Below are positions 35,002 through 43,983 of a stretch of 64,000 nucleotides of DNA, piece by piece. The position numbers and the translations under genes were made by a program. The stretch's first letter is position 1, and each line of letters starts with the position of its first letter. Origin of the DNA: Paenibacillus ehimensis NBRC 15659 (GTDB lineage: Bacteria; Bacillota; Bacilli; Paenibacillales; NBRC-103111); assembly GCF_004000785.1 (NCBI RefSeq), contig NZ_BILX01000024.1:1-64000 (forward strand), in the 5' to 3' direction. The notes beneath the pieces were generated by a model, which was not told where the DNA came from, did not search any database, and saw only the letters and a list, made by a program, of their open reading frames with translations.

Positions 35002-35046
35002 CCAGTTCTCCCACCTGCATGGAAACTCCCGGGCGGTCCGGCCCGG

Positions 35047-36327
35047 TTAAGGCTGTTCCTTTTGCCGCTCCGGATCGAACGCCCGGTAGCTGCCCGCCAG
35101 ATCCTGCTCCGTCGTCAGCTTGGTCAGCTCTACGGTTTGAATGTTCCCGCCGGGGTCCATCGCTTTTATTTCGACACTGTGATAATTCAGCTTCCGCTCT
35201 TGCAGCATACGCAGAATGGCTGCGCTTTTGGCCAAAAACGCTTCCTTCGGCAGCTTCTCGTATCTTGCATCGGACGCGCCGAAATGAATCTCGAAGCGGA
35301 GCTTCCCGCTCTCGCTAAACCGCAGCCTCTCCGCTTTGTCCAGTTTGTCGGGAGACAGATAGTAGAAGTTGGCGTTCAGTGCGTCCTTCGTAATCTCCAG
35401 CTTGGCTTGCGGCGACGCATGCACGGTGAGCGAAGGCACCGGATCGACCGCTGCGGCGATCACGGTTTTCAAATCGTCGCTGCGTTCCTCGCCAAATTGG
35501 TTATCCAGCTTAAATTTGTACTCGTCGGTCACGCTGCCGTCCCGGTAAAAGCCTATGCTCGCCGTCTGCCGCACGCCGTTCATCACAAACTCGAACTTCC
35601 CGTAATGCAGCTTATCTTTGAAGCTGAAGAACACTTTCTTGAAGTCGAGCGTCCCTTTTTCATACGTCCGGCTGACGTAATCGTTTGTTCGAAGCAGCGC
35701 CTGCATATATCCGACGGGGTTGCCCCAGAAGGAGAAATAACCGGCGCAGGCCGCGAAAAGGATCACCGCTCCAAGTGACATATATCCCGCTTTGGCCGCC
35801 ATTTTCGCCTGCCTGAGCCCTTGCTTTACCAGCAGCGCCGCCCCGACGCCGACCGCCCCGTTCACAAGAGCGAGCACGGTAAAGAACGGAATATAGCTGG
35901 AATTGTGTTCGCTTAACAATCCGCCGAGCAAGCCGAACGGAATCGTTGATGCAACAATCGGCAGCGAACGGGAGTAGTATAAACGGCACACGAACGGGGT
36001 GAGGATCAGGAACGGAATCGTCGACAGAAAATGAACCTCCGCACCGCTGATGATGCAGGCCATCAGCATGGCTACAAGCACGCTGGCCAGCTTGATCCTG
36101 CGCTGGTATTTGCCGAGCTGCGCGGCCAGCTCCTCAACCTGCCGCTTCTTGTCCGGCTCGGGCCGGTTCTGTTCGTGGCTCTCGTAATCCTTCTTCATCG
36201 TTTCGTAGCAGCGGCGGCACTCCTCGCATTCCGCGATATGCCGCTCCACGAGCGCAGCGCTTTCCTCGCTCGCAAGCCCCTCCACATGGAGCGGCATTAA
36301 ATCCTTTACGAGACTACATGTGTTCAT
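35047..36327 (-). CDS. zinc-finger anti-sigma factor with long C-terminal domain
   Basis: 426 residues. N-terminal anti-sigma zinc finger with HIAECEECRRC (H-x3-C-x2-C) around 30-40, a coiled region, then about five or six membrane segments (80-210) and an extracytoplasmic domain of about 200 residues. It should bind the ECF sigma factor encoded just upstream (14-base overlap) in the cytoplasm and release it on an envelope signal. The multi-helix membrane part is larger than in simple RsiW-type anti-sigmas. Confidence 0.8.
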   Translation of the reverse strand: MNTCSLVKDLMPLHVEGLASEESAALVERHIAECEECRRCYETMKKDYESHEQNRPEPDKKRQVEELAAQLGKYQRRIKLASVLVAMLMACIISGAEVHFLSTIPFLILTPFVCRLYYSRSLPIVASTIPFGLLGGLLSEHNSSYIPFFTVLALVNGAVGVGAALLVKQGLRQAKMAAKAGYMSLGAVILFAACAGYFSFWGNPVGYMQALLRTNDYVSRTYEKGTLDFKKVFFSFKDKLHYGKFEFVMNGVRQTASIGFYRDGSVTDEYKFKLDNQFGEERSDDLKTVIAAAVDPVPSLTVHASPQAKLEITKDALNANFYYLSPDKLDKAERLRFSESGKLRFEIHFGASDARYEKLPKEAFLAKSAAILRMLQERKLNYHSVEIKAMDPGGNIQTVELTKLTTEQDLAGSYRAFDPERQKEQP

Positions 36328-36802
36328 CCTCGCCGTACTCCTTTCTCAGCTTTTCTTTCATCCGGTAAAAATTAACGCGGCAGTACGTTTCGGTCCGGTC
36401 GGTCAACTGGGCAATTTCCTTAAAAGAAAGCCCGTGAAGCAGCCGCAGCCCCATGATTTCGCGATGGGGCGGATCGAGCCGGTCCAACCGCTCCAGAATC
36501 TGCTCGGCCAGCACCTTGTCGCTAAAATCCGTATGGGCGGCCAGCTCCGAGCCGGGAGAATCGTCCAGCGAAAGCTGAATTTTGTTTTTTCTCAGGCTCC
36601 GGTACAGCTGATGCTTGGCGATGCCGAACAGCCACGTTTTGAGCGAAGAACCGCCCTTGAAGCTGTCCATATGCCGGAGCGCTTCGAGGAACGTATTTTG
36701 GATGATGTCGTCGACATGGTCGGGGTTCGGGTACCGGGTAACCAGGAAGCGGTACAAATCGTCGTAATAAAGCAGATAGATCTTCGTTATCGGATCATAC
36801 AT
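36314..36802 (-). CDS. ECF-type RNA polymerase sigma factor
   Basis: 162 residues: region 2 (DDLYRFLVTRYPNPDHVDDIIQNTFLEA) and region 4 (HREIMGLRLLHGLSFKEIAQLTDRTETYCRVN) with the usual spacing of ECF factors. It directs RNA polymerase to stress or envelope promoters and is held by the anti-sigma factor it overlaps. ATG 36802 follows GAAGGTG by five bases. Target promoters not identified. Confidence 0.88.
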   Translation of the reverse strand: MYDPITKIYLLYYDDLYRFLVTRYPNPDHVDDIIQNTFLEALRHMDSFKGGSSLKTWLFGIAKHQLYRSLRKNKIQLSLDDSPGSELAAHTDFSDKVLAEQILERLDRLDPPHREIMGLRLLHGLSFKEIAQLTDRTETYCRVNFYRMKEKLRKEYGEDEHM

Positions 36803-37002
36803 TAACGCACCTTCTTGTCGGCTGGGTTTCTAAAAGCGCTCTTTCTTATTAGTGCCGGCAAGCCCCGTTTTCGTTACAGCCGTCCTATCCAAAATTGTAA
36901 AAGAGCCCGTACGGTTTGTCAGCCCAATGCCGCGCTTTTCACGATGAACTGGATCGTAAGCCCTGCGGTGTGCTACCATGTCGGTAGAATGGGGTGGACA
37001 AG

Positions 37003-37698
37003 ATGGACAAAGTGAAAATTTTAATTATTGAAGACGAAGAAGCGATCGCGGACCTGCTGGCCTACGGCTTGAATAAAGAAGGCTTTCTTACGGCGAGCGC
37101 CCATACCGGAGCGGACGGGCTTAAGGCCATCGAGCAATTCCAGCCGGATCTGCTGCTGCTCGATTGGATGCTCCCGGACGTCAGCGGGCTCGATATATGC
37201 AAAAAGGTAACGGAAACCCGGAACATTCCGATCATCATGCTGACGGCCAAATCGGACATTACGGACAAAATTGTCGGTTTGGAGTTTGGCGCTGACGATT
37301 ATATTACCAAGCCGTTTGACCTCCGGGAAGTGATCGCGCGCATCCGGACGATCCTCCGGAGAATGACGCAGGCCCATAAGCCTGCGGAGGAGCAGGCCGA
37401 CGAGCCGGTCCGCTTCAAAAATATTGAAATCACCGAAAGCGAACGGCTGGTCCGGAAAAATAACGAGATCGTCGAGCTGACGCCCAAGGAATTCGATCTT
37501 TTGATGACGCTGTACCGGCACCGGGGCAAAATTTTTACCCGGACGGAGCTGCTGGACTTCGTGTGGGGCTACGAATATGTCGGCGATACGCGAACGGTCG
37601 ATATTCATATCCAACGGCTGCGCAAAAAGCTGGAGGCGGGCGACGTGATCGTAACCGTGTTTGGCGTAGGGTACAAATTTGACAAACAGGTGGATTGA
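37003..37698 (+). CDS. OmpR/PhoB-family response regulator
   Basis: 231 residues: receiver domain with acidic residues EDE 10-12, phosphoacceptor D54 in LLLDWMLPDVSG, MLTAK and KPFD; winged helix ending VFGVGYKF. I prefer ATG 37003 to GTG 36994 because the purine run GGGGTGG is six bases before it. The kinase gene follows within five bases. This regulator is the natural candidate to read the 11-bp repeated boxes upstream of the deacetylase (40.4 kb) and lipoprotein (50.2 kb) genes, though that is inference. Confidence 0.9.
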   Translation: MDKVKILIIEDEEAIADLLAYGLNKEGFLTASAHTGADGLKAIEQFQPDLLLLDWMLPDVSGLDICKKVTETRNIPIIMLTAKSDITDKIVGLEFGADDYITKPFDLREVIARIRTILRRMTQAHKPAEEQADEPVRFKNIEITESERLVRKNNEIVELTPKEFDLLMTLYRHRGKIFTRTELLDFVWGYEYVGDTRTVDIHIQRLRKKLEAGDVIVTVFGVGYKFDKQVD

Positions 37699-37702
37699 TG
37701 GC

Positions 37703-39175
37703 ATGATCCCGACTCCGACCATCAAAGTAAAATTTTTATTGGGTCTCTTTGTTATTTTTACCGCCTCGTTTTTGCTGCTTAACCACTTTATCGTCCAGAT
37801 TATCGAGACCAGCAACGAGAAAATCATGACCCAGGACTTGATCGGGCTCAAGAAAAACAGCAGCGTCTATGTGAAGCAGGCTTTTATGATCAATCATTTC
37901 GGCAACGACGAGATCTATTTCCGGCAAATGGCCAGTGACGTCGTGGAAGAGCTTCGGCAGGTCACTTCCAGCGAGATTAGCGCTTACGGCGTGAACGGAG
38001 AGCTGATCTATGCATCGGGGAACTGGAAGGAACCAAGTAAGGCGGGCGACGATCTGAACCATGCCTTGAAGGGCAAAACTTCTTACACGATCAACTACAC
38101 GGACAGCACGGCCGAAGCTTACTACTCGTACCCGGTCGTCATCGACGGGAAAAAAGTAGGGATTTTGCGCTTTGCCAAAGACTTCTCCTTGCTGTATGAG
38201 CAAAGTCGGCATATTTTGGATGTTATTTCGTACGTTACCATCGCCATCTTCGCCGCTGCGTTTATCTTTTCATATATTTTATCGCGAAACATCACAATCC
38301 CGATCGTCAAGCTGACCAAAGCTTCCACGGAGGTGGCGAACGGCAATCTGGATATCCGCCTCTCGTTCCGAAGGAAGGACGAGATCGGCCAGTTGGCGGA
38401 TAACTTTCGTACGATGATCGAGAAGATCAAGGCCCAGATCGGGCGTATCCAAAAGGACCGGGACCGCTTGGAGGAATTGAACCGCCATCGGAAGCAGTTT
38501 TTCGACAATGTGACGCATGAACTAAAAACGCCGCTGACGTCCATCCTGGGGTATGCCCAAATGATTAAGGAGAACGGGCAAACCGACGAGGCCTTTTTTG
38601 ACAAAGGCATGAACCATATCGTCGACGAAAGCAAGCGGCTCCATGATATGGTGGTCAAATTATTGGAGCTTTCCAAGGAAACGTCCGGCCAGGAAGCGTT
38701 TGAGCCCGTGTTGGCCGGGCAGTTGTTTCAAGACGTCTGCGAGGGCATGAAATTCAAAGCCGAGCGATACCGGAAAACGATTCGCTGCGAGGCGGAGGAA
38801 GGGCTGTGGGTGGAGGGAAGCGAGCCCAAATTAAGGCAGTTGTTCATCAATATTATCGATAATGCGATTAAGTACGGCTTTGCGCATACGGATATTTTGG
38901 TGAAGGCGCAGCTTGTCTCCGGCCGCGTGCACATGACGGTTACGAATCAAGGGCAGGACATCCGTCCGGAGGATTTGGCGAAAATTTTCGAGCCGTTCTA
39001 CCGGGCCGATATGCGGAAGTCCAAAGAGATGGGCAGCTGCGGCTTGGGGCTTAGCATCTGCAAAGCGATTGTCGACGACCATCAGGGGAGTATCGGGATC
39101 CGAAGCGCCAATCAGGAAACGCGCGTAGCGATTGAACTCCCTTATACGAAGCCGAAGAGAGGACATGCAGAATGA
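37703..39175 (+). CDS. sensor histidine kinase
   Basis: 490 residues: TM1 about 11-31, extracytoplasmic sensor (32-172) with a PDC/sCache-like look, TM2 about 173-194, HAMP about 195-248, H-box with H272 in FDNVTHELKTPLTS, N-box INIIDNAIKYG and G-box GSCGLGLSICKAIV. ATG 37703 has AGGTGG nine bases upstream. It pairs with the regulator before it and overlaps the lipoprotein gene after it by ATGA, so the lipoprotein may modulate sensing. Confidence 0.9.
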   Translation: MIPTPTIKVKFLLGLFVIFTASFLLLNHFIVQIIETSNEKIMTQDLIGLKKNSSVYVKQAFMINHFGNDEIYFRQMASDVVEELRQVTSSEISAYGVNGELIYASGNWKEPSKAGDDLNHALKGKTSYTINYTDSTAEAYYSYPVVIDGKKVGILRFAKDFSLLYEQSRHILDVISYVTIAIFAAAFIFSYILSRNITIPIVKLTKASTEVANGNLDIRLSFRRKDEIGQLADNFRTMIEKIKAQIGRIQKDRDRLEELNRHRKQFFDNVTHELKTPLTSILGYAQMIKENGQTDEAFFDKGMNHIVDESKRLHDMVVKLLELSKETSGQEAFEPVLAGQLFQDVCEGMKFKAERYRKTIRCEAEEGLWVEGSEPKLRQLFINIIDNAIKYGFAHTDILVKAQLVSGRVHMTVTNQGQDIRPEDLAKIFEPFYRADMRKSKEMGSCGLGLSICKAIVDDHQGSIGIRSANQETRVAIELPYTKPKRGHAE

Positions 39176-40302
39176 AACGGATATTCCTGTGGGCGGCGGC
39201 GTATGTTCTGCTGGCCGTTATCGTCACCGGCTGTACGGGGGCGCTGAAATCGAAGACCGTTATTATTCCCGACGCGGAGGAAAGCCGCGAGCCGCAGAGC
39301 TTGAGCGAGACCTTTGAAGTGAACAAAATTTATAAGCTGCCGGAGAACGAGGATGGCGAGCTGTTCGGCTGGACCGACAAGGAACACGTTCTTGGCTATT
39401 TTGGTAAAAGAGGCCAGGAGCAAAGCTTCGAGGAGTTGGACTACGAATTCAAGACACGGCAGCCTTTGCCGGATATCCATGGATTCGTGCACGGCGTCAA
39501 AGTATCTGCGGACGGAGCGTATGCTTCGTTTTCCGTTCAGACCGGCGGCAAAGAGAAATTAATGCTGCTTCGTTTGGCGGATCAAAAGCAAACCGTTCTG
39601 CGGGAGTGGGCCAACAAAGAGAGAGTTGTCGTGACGGGACAGATGTCGTGGTCGAATAACGGGCGTTATGTCTCCTTTGTGCAAGAGAACGGGAATCAGG
39701 AGGCTGTCATTGCCGTTTATGACGTGACGCGCCAGGAGACGAAGGAATTCAAGTTCACCGGGAAAACAACGGAGAACGATCACATTTACTCCGTCCAGGT
39801 TTCGGATGACGGGGCAAGCGCGTTAATTTTTAAAATAGCTGTCCGTCAGCCATATATCGTTTTCGGTTCATTTCAAGGCGATGCTTTCGTAAGCCAGTAT
39901 GAGCATCCCGTAAGCAGCGAGGGAAACGGCGATTTTGTAAATGACGATCAAATCGTTTTTGTCGGGGAGGAAGGTTCGTTAACGTTATTCGACCGCCGGA
40001 ATGCGAAGATAACGACTTTGCTTGAACGAAGCGGCGTGTTTCAGCTCTCGCGCGACCGCAAATATATCGCCTACTCCAAAGGCCGCGAAAATTTGTACGT
40101 GGCTAAGCTGCAAGGAAACAATATTATGAACGAAAAAGAAATCTACAAGGGAATCGTTCCCGAGCAAATCGAGTGGAGTCCGGACAACCGGAGGATGCTG
40201 CTGACCGGCAGGAAATGGTATGAGCCCCGTCCTTCCGCCAGCGTTCCGATTGTCGCCCCTTTTACCCAGAACAACTCCCTGTTTATCATCGAATTTAAGT
40301 GA
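39172..40302 (+). CDS. lipoprotein with beta-propeller-like repeats
   Basis: 376 residues. Signal sequence and lipobox VTGC (Cys about 21). The mature part contains repeated SWSNNGRYVSFVQ, VQVSDDGASALIF, FQLSRDRKYIAYSK and IEWSPDNRRMLLTG segments, typical of TolB/WD40-like propeller blades. It is translated with the kinase (ATGA overlap) and would sit on the outer face of the membrane. A sensory accessory role is inferred from the operon; no enzyme motif is seen. Confidence 0.75.
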   Translation: MKRIFLWAAAYVLLAVIVTGCTGALKSKTVIIPDAEESREPQSLSETFEVNKIYKLPENEDGELFGWTDKEHVLGYFGKRGQEQSFEELDYEFKTRQPLPDIHGFVHGVKVSADGAYASFSVQTGGKEKLMLLRLADQKQTVLREWANKERVVVTGQMSWSNNGRYVSFVQENGNQEAVIAVYDVTRQETKEFKFTGKTTENDHIYSVQVSDDGASALIFKIAVRQPYIVFGSFQGDAFVSQYEHPVSSEGNGDFVNDDQIVFVGEEGSLTLFDRRNAKITTLLERSGVFQLSRDRKYIAYSKGRENLYVAKLQGNNIMNEKEIYKGIVPEQIEWSPDNRRMLLTGRKWYEPRPSASVPIVAPFTQNNSLFIIEFK

Positions 40303-40306
40303 AGCG

Positions 40307-40343
40307 TCCCTGTGTCTTGCTTTGCAAGATACAGGGATTTTTT
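40307..40343 (+). terminator. intrinsic terminator of the second two-component operon
   Basis: Thirteen-base stem TCCCTGTGTCTTG with CAAGATACAGGGA (one G-U pair), loop of five, six T residues. Confidence 0.88.
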
Positions 40344-40372
40344 GTTGAAAAATTGTCTTTTTTGGCTGCACA

Positions 40373-40426
40373 GTTACAACTTGTTTACAAGTTGGAGAAG
40401 TTTTGGTAACAACGTTGACTTATAAC
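40373..40426 (+). promoter_or_regulatory. promoter with four 11-bp-spaced regulator half-sites (copy A)
   Basis: Half-sites GTTACA (40373), TTTACA (40384), GAGAAG (40395) and GTAACA (40406) start exactly 11 bases apart, and TATAAC follows 15 bases after the last one begins. The same pattern occurs at 50212-50265. Such phasing is typical of tandem response-regulator dimers of the OmpR/PhoP class. Confidence 0.65.
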
Positions 40427-40466
40427 TAGGTTCAGGGAAACAACTTTCATAGAAAGGTAGAACGAG

Positions 40467-41222
40467 ATGAAGAGGACAAGACGACTGCTGCGTTTGCGGA
40501 TCGGTATCGTTGTACTCGCGATACTGTCCGGCTATTTCATCGCCGATGCGATGCTCCCCCAGACGGAGGCGAAAATAAGAGAGGTGAAGGGAGAGCAAAT
40601 TCAGAGTCAAGCGAACCCGAAGCCGCCGAAAAAGGAGAAGCAGGTCGCATTGACCTTTGACGACGGACCGGATGCGAAATATACCGTCAAAATTTTGGAT
40701 ATCTTGAAAAAGCATAAAGCGAAAGCTACTTTTTTTGTCGTCGGCTATCAGGCGGAGAAACACCCGGACGTTCTGTCCCGCATCGTCAAAGAAGGGCATG
40801 CGCTGGGGAATCATACGTGGAGCCACAAGGATCTGACCAAGCTGAGCGGGCAGCAAATCACCAATGAAATCGTCAAGCTGAACAAGGTGATCCAAAACGC
40901 AACGGGCGAGGTCCCCAAGTATGTCCGGACGCCTTACGGCGCGGTCTCCAAAAAAGTGACCGAGGCCATCGAACAGACCGGTCAGCACAATGTGCTGTGG
41001 AATGTCGATACGCGCGATTGGGCCGGAGCGACGCCGGAGGACATGCTGAAGAACGTCAAGGCGAATCTAAAGCCCGGAGGCATCATTCTGATGCACAGCT
41101 TTGGCGGCAAAAAGGGCGATCTGAGCAATACGATCGAATTGCTGCCCAGGATGATCGAGGAATTGCAGGAAGAAGGCTACTCGTTTGTGACGGTAGCGGA
41201 ATTGAAATCCAAAAGCTCTTAA
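40467..41222 (+). CDS. polysaccharide deacetylase (NodB-homology, peptidoglycan/chitooligosaccharide type)
   Basis: 251 residues: N-terminal signal anchor (about 10-30), then the NodB domain with TFDDGPD (metal Asp pair), HTWSH (metal histidines), RTPYG, DTRDW and LMHSF. It removes acetyl groups from N-acetylglucosamine residues in cell wall or polysaccharide at the outer membrane face. The RxPYG motif has Thr instead of Pro. First gene of an operon with the binding protein that follows; expressed from the boxed promoter at 40.4 kb. Confidence 0.88.
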   Translation: MKRTRRLLRLRIGIVVLAILSGYFIADAMLPQTEAKIREVKGEQIQSQANPKPPKKEKQVALTFDDGPDAKYTVKILDILKKHKAKATFFVVGYQAEKHPDVLSRIVKEGHALGNHTWSHKDLTKLSGQQITNEIVKLNKVIQNATGEVPKYVRTPYGAVSKKVTEAIEQTGQHNVLWNVDTRDWAGATPEDMLKNVKANLKPGGIILMHSFGGKKGDLSNTIELLPRMIEELQEEGYSFVTVAELKSKSS

Positions 41223-41239
41223 CAGGAGGGAGCAGAAAT

Positions 41240-42619
41240 ATGAGAAAAGCTTTGCTAAGCCTAAGCGGCAGTTTATTCATGTTGGCGGTAACGGCTTGCA
41301 GCGCCGGTGGAGGCCCTGGAGGAACGGCGCAGCCGGAGGGTGGGCCGAAGAAGAACGAAGCGCAAGCGGAAACCGCAAGCAAGACCGCCGAAGCCGCTCA
41401 GACGCAGGGAGGCAAAAAGACGGTTGTGCTCTCGACGTTTTTTGAGGACGATTTTTTCAAGGACGCGAAGCGCAAATATGAGGAAAAGCACCCGAATATC
41501 GAGATCCAGCTTCACTATGTCCCGACGGACGACAGTCGCGGCGAGGAGAATCTGGAAAACTATATTAAAAAGACAAACACGCAAATGTTATCCGGGAAAG
41601 GGCCGGATCTGGTGGAGATGGACCGATTGCCTATGGATACCTACGTGAATAAGAAAGTGCTTGCCAATTTGAGCGACATGATGGAGAAGGACCCCGAGTT
41701 CAAGAAGGATCAATATTTTCAAAACATCTTGGATGGGATCAAGCTGAACGGCAGCGTCTACGGGATGCCGACCAATTTCTTCTTGTACGGTCTTGTCGGG
41801 GACGAAGAGGCGATCCGGAAAACGGGGGTGACCTTCGACGACGCCCGTTGGACCTGGAGCGAATTCAGCGAGACCGCCAAAGCGCTGGCGAAAAAAGGGG
41901 ATCAGCGGTATGGTTTTATGAGCTATCCCGCCGGACTGTTAAATGAGATGGTGAAAAATAATTTTTCCTTGTATGTTGATCAGGTCAACCGGAAAGCCAG
42001 CTTCCAATCCGAGCCCTTTATCAACTTAATGAAGCAAGTGAAATCGATGTTTGACGAGAAGGTCGTGGCGGAAGAGCCGCGCCAAGCGTATTTCAGAATG
42101 ACGGATATCACCTCGCCCGCGGATTATATTTTGACGCCGAAGGAAATTTTCGATCAACCCAAGCTGTATTCCAGACCGAAGGGAGAAGGCCAAAAAGCCG
42201 GAGGTTTTTTCCGGACTTACCGGACGATGGGCATAAACGAGAAATCCGCCGTGAAGAAGGAAGCCTGGGATTTTATCAAATTTCTGATGTCCGAGGAGAT
42301 GCAGCCTTCACCGGAACGAGCCGGTTTTCCTCTGAACAAAGCCGTATTTCAGAAGCAGGTGAAGCAATTGCTTCAAACCGGAACCGTCAAGGCTCACGAG
42401 GAAGGACCGCTGAAGGGCAAGACGTTCCAAGTCACCGAAGCGGATCTTCAGGGATTGGAGCAGCATCTGTCGGGGGCTGTCTATCAGGTGGCGTTCAAGC
42501 CTTCCAAGCTGGAAGACATTATTGTCAAAGAATCGGAAGCTTTCTTCAAGGGCCAAAAGTCCGCGGAGGACGTGGCGAAGCTGATTCAAAACCGGGCGAC
42601 GACTTTCTTGGATGAATGA
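41240..42619 (+). CDS. ABC transporter substrate-binding lipoprotein (family 1, sugar type)
   Basis: 459 residues. Lipobox VTAC, a Glu/Ala/Thr-rich linker, then an extracellular solute-binding domain (KKTVVLSTFFEDDFFKDAKRKYEEKHPNIEI shortened here; key part KYEEKHPNIEI). It is paralogous to the broken gene at 50913-52150. ATG 41240 has CAGGAGGG nine bases upstream. It lies 3 bases before the left prophage repeat; its permeases now lie about 9.5 kb downstream at 52.2 kb, beyond the inserted prophage. Likely substrate an oligosaccharide, not identifiable. Confidence 0.85.
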   Translation: MRKALLSLSGSLFMLAVTACSAGGGPGGTAQPEGGPKKNEAQAETASKTAEAAQTQGGKKTVVLSTFFEDDFFKDAKRKYEEKHPNIEIQLHYVPTDDSRGEENLENYIKKTNTQMLSGKGPDLVEMDRLPMDTYVNKKVLANLSDMMEKDPEFKKDQYFQNILDGIKLNGSVYGMPTNFFLYGLVGDEEAIRKTGVTFDDARWTWSEFSETAKALAKKGDQRYGFMSYPAGLLNEMVKNNFSLYVDQVNRKASFQSEPFINLMKQVKSMFDEKVVAEEPRQAYFRMTDITSPADYILTPKEIFDQPKLYSRPKGEGQKAGGFFRTYRTMGINEKSAVKKEAWDFIKFLMSEEMQPSPERAGFPLNKAVFQKQVKQLLQTGTVKAHEEGPLKGKTFQVTEADLQGLEQHLSGAVYQVAFKPSKLEDIIVKESEAFFKGQKSAEDVAKLIQNRATTFLDE

Positions 42620-42622
42620 GAA

Positions 42623-42652
42623 TCGGAAACATTTTGTTTACAACTCGGAGAA
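42623..42652 (+). repeat. left direct repeat, putative attL core
   Basis: Thirty bases starting TCGGAAACATTTTG match 50209-50238 at 29 of 30 positions; identity stops abruptly on both sides. The sequence contains three half-sites of the regulator box. Confidence 0.7.
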
Positions 42653-42725
42653 TTCAGGAGAGGAGGTGCTTGTGTGGAGTGAACTTTCGGGGATTTTACG
42701 ATTGATCAATTACCCACACTGAATT

Positions 42726-43150
42726 TTATGAGCTCATGATCATTTCAAATCGATCCGGAATAGCCTTGCGCTGCTCCGCAGTCACATGAAGATAGATGCG
42801 CTTGGTTATTTCATCGTTTTTATGACCGAGCCGTTCCTGAATTACAGCCAACTGCTCCCCAGCCTCAGCCAAAAGAGTGACATGGGTATGCCGTAAGCTG
42901 TGGGGAGTGAGATTTTTCGGGAGTCCGGCTAGTTTAACATATTTGGTAAACCTGTCCCAAACCCATTTAGCACTGGCAGGATAACCGGGCTTATAGATGC
43001 TAAAGAAAATAAAATCTGAATTATGAACAACTTCACCGTTCTTGATTTTTTGTTCTCTCCAAGCCAGTTGAGATTTGAGCGCTTTTATAACGCTATCTCC
43101 TATTGATACCTTGCGGATCGAAGCTTCATTTGGATTGAGAAGCAGATCGA
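42726..43150 (-). pseudogene. tyrosine integrase, C-terminal fragment
   Basis: About 140 residues of the catalytic domain remain: NLTPHSLRHTHVTLLAEAG (HxxR), LGHKN and the nucleophile region KRIYLHVT. The N-terminal DNA-binding half is gone; upstream of about 43150 the same reading frame runs antisense through the tail-fibre fragment. It lies 74 bases from the left repeat, where prophage integrases usually sit, so it probably catalysed the original insertion. Confidence 0.8.
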
Positions 43151-43898
43151 TGTGGTGACGTTGGTCGGGAATGCCCCAAACGTCACTGCGGTCATTGACG
43201 GGTCGCTCGTATATGCAACCGTTGCGCAGCTGAACGCGCATATCAACGACAAAAATCACCCCCATGTCGTGACGAAATCACAGGTAGGGCCTGGAAATGT
43301 CGAAAATTACGGCATAGCAACACAACAACAGGCTGAAGCTGGGACGGATGGAGCCTCCTATATGACGCCAGAACGAACCAAGCAAGCGATCGATAAGTTT
43401 GCGCCAGTCAAAAGCGTGGCCGGAAAAACGGGTGCTGTCTCCTTGGAGAAAAGCGATGTCGGCCTTGGCAATGTCGAGAATTTTGGCATTGCATCGCAGG
43501 GTGAGGCAGAGGCGGGAACGGCCAACGACAAATATATGCCCCGCTTCGCACCGCTCAGGCGATCAGTTAGCTCCGTCATCAAGTCGCGGAACAACTTATT
43601 ATGGCTCCTGACTTCAAAACCATATTGTCAGTTACGCCGACTCCAGATTAAGATGGTGGGCGTGTCTGTATATTTTCGCGTGGAAACAGGTGTACCTGTT
43701 GTATCAGTCAGAATAAAATACACAGACTACACAGCAGGTGGCACTATACAGTATTTAGACCTAATGCCATCAAAGGAATTCGCTATAGGAAGCTATACTC
43801 TTCCTGTAACATATGTTCTTTGTAAGTCTGGTCCAATCGATGTTCAAGTGTCGGCAAGTACGTCAAGTCGAGTTTATGAATTCTGCCGTTATTATTGA
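43147..43898 (+). pseudogene. phage tail-fibre protein, C-terminal fragment
   Basis: Contains two copies of a tail-fibre repeat (KSQVGPGNVENYGIATQ... and KSDVGLGNVENFGIASQ...) ending in AEAGT and YMTPERTKQAI. In the second copy one base is missing near 43537, changing YMTPLRTAQAI into another frame. The last part (about 43650-43898) again reads as a typical fibre C-terminus. There is no start with ribosome site; the left end is joined to the integrase remnant by deletion. Not expected to work. Confidence 0.7.
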
Positions 43899-43924
43899 GT
43901 AAAAGCCGCATATGTAATGTACGG

Positions 43925-43949
43925 CCCCGGTCCGATCGGGGTTATTTTT
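43925..43949 (+). terminator. short terminator after the tail-fibre fragment
   Basis: CCCCG (43925-43929) pairs with CGGGG (43937-43941), followed by TTATTTTT. Confidence 0.6.
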
Positions 43950-43983
43950 ATGCCCAAAAATAGGGCAGAGAGGGGTATATAAC

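Noticed and set aside
41273-41584. arginine-rich open frames opposite and alongside the binding-protein gene
   Set aside because: Shadow frames of the lipoprotein's low-complexity linker.
40373-42652. the repeat at 42623 as a third functional copy of the boxed promoter
   Set aside because: It keeps three half-sites but loses the fourth and the -10 box, and its 29/30 identity to the copy at 50209 with sharp ends fits an attachment duplicate better.
42653-42721. AGGAGG-preceded GTG ORF of 16 codons beside attL
   Set aside because: Too short, no conserved features, and could be a residue of either phage or host gene; not supported.
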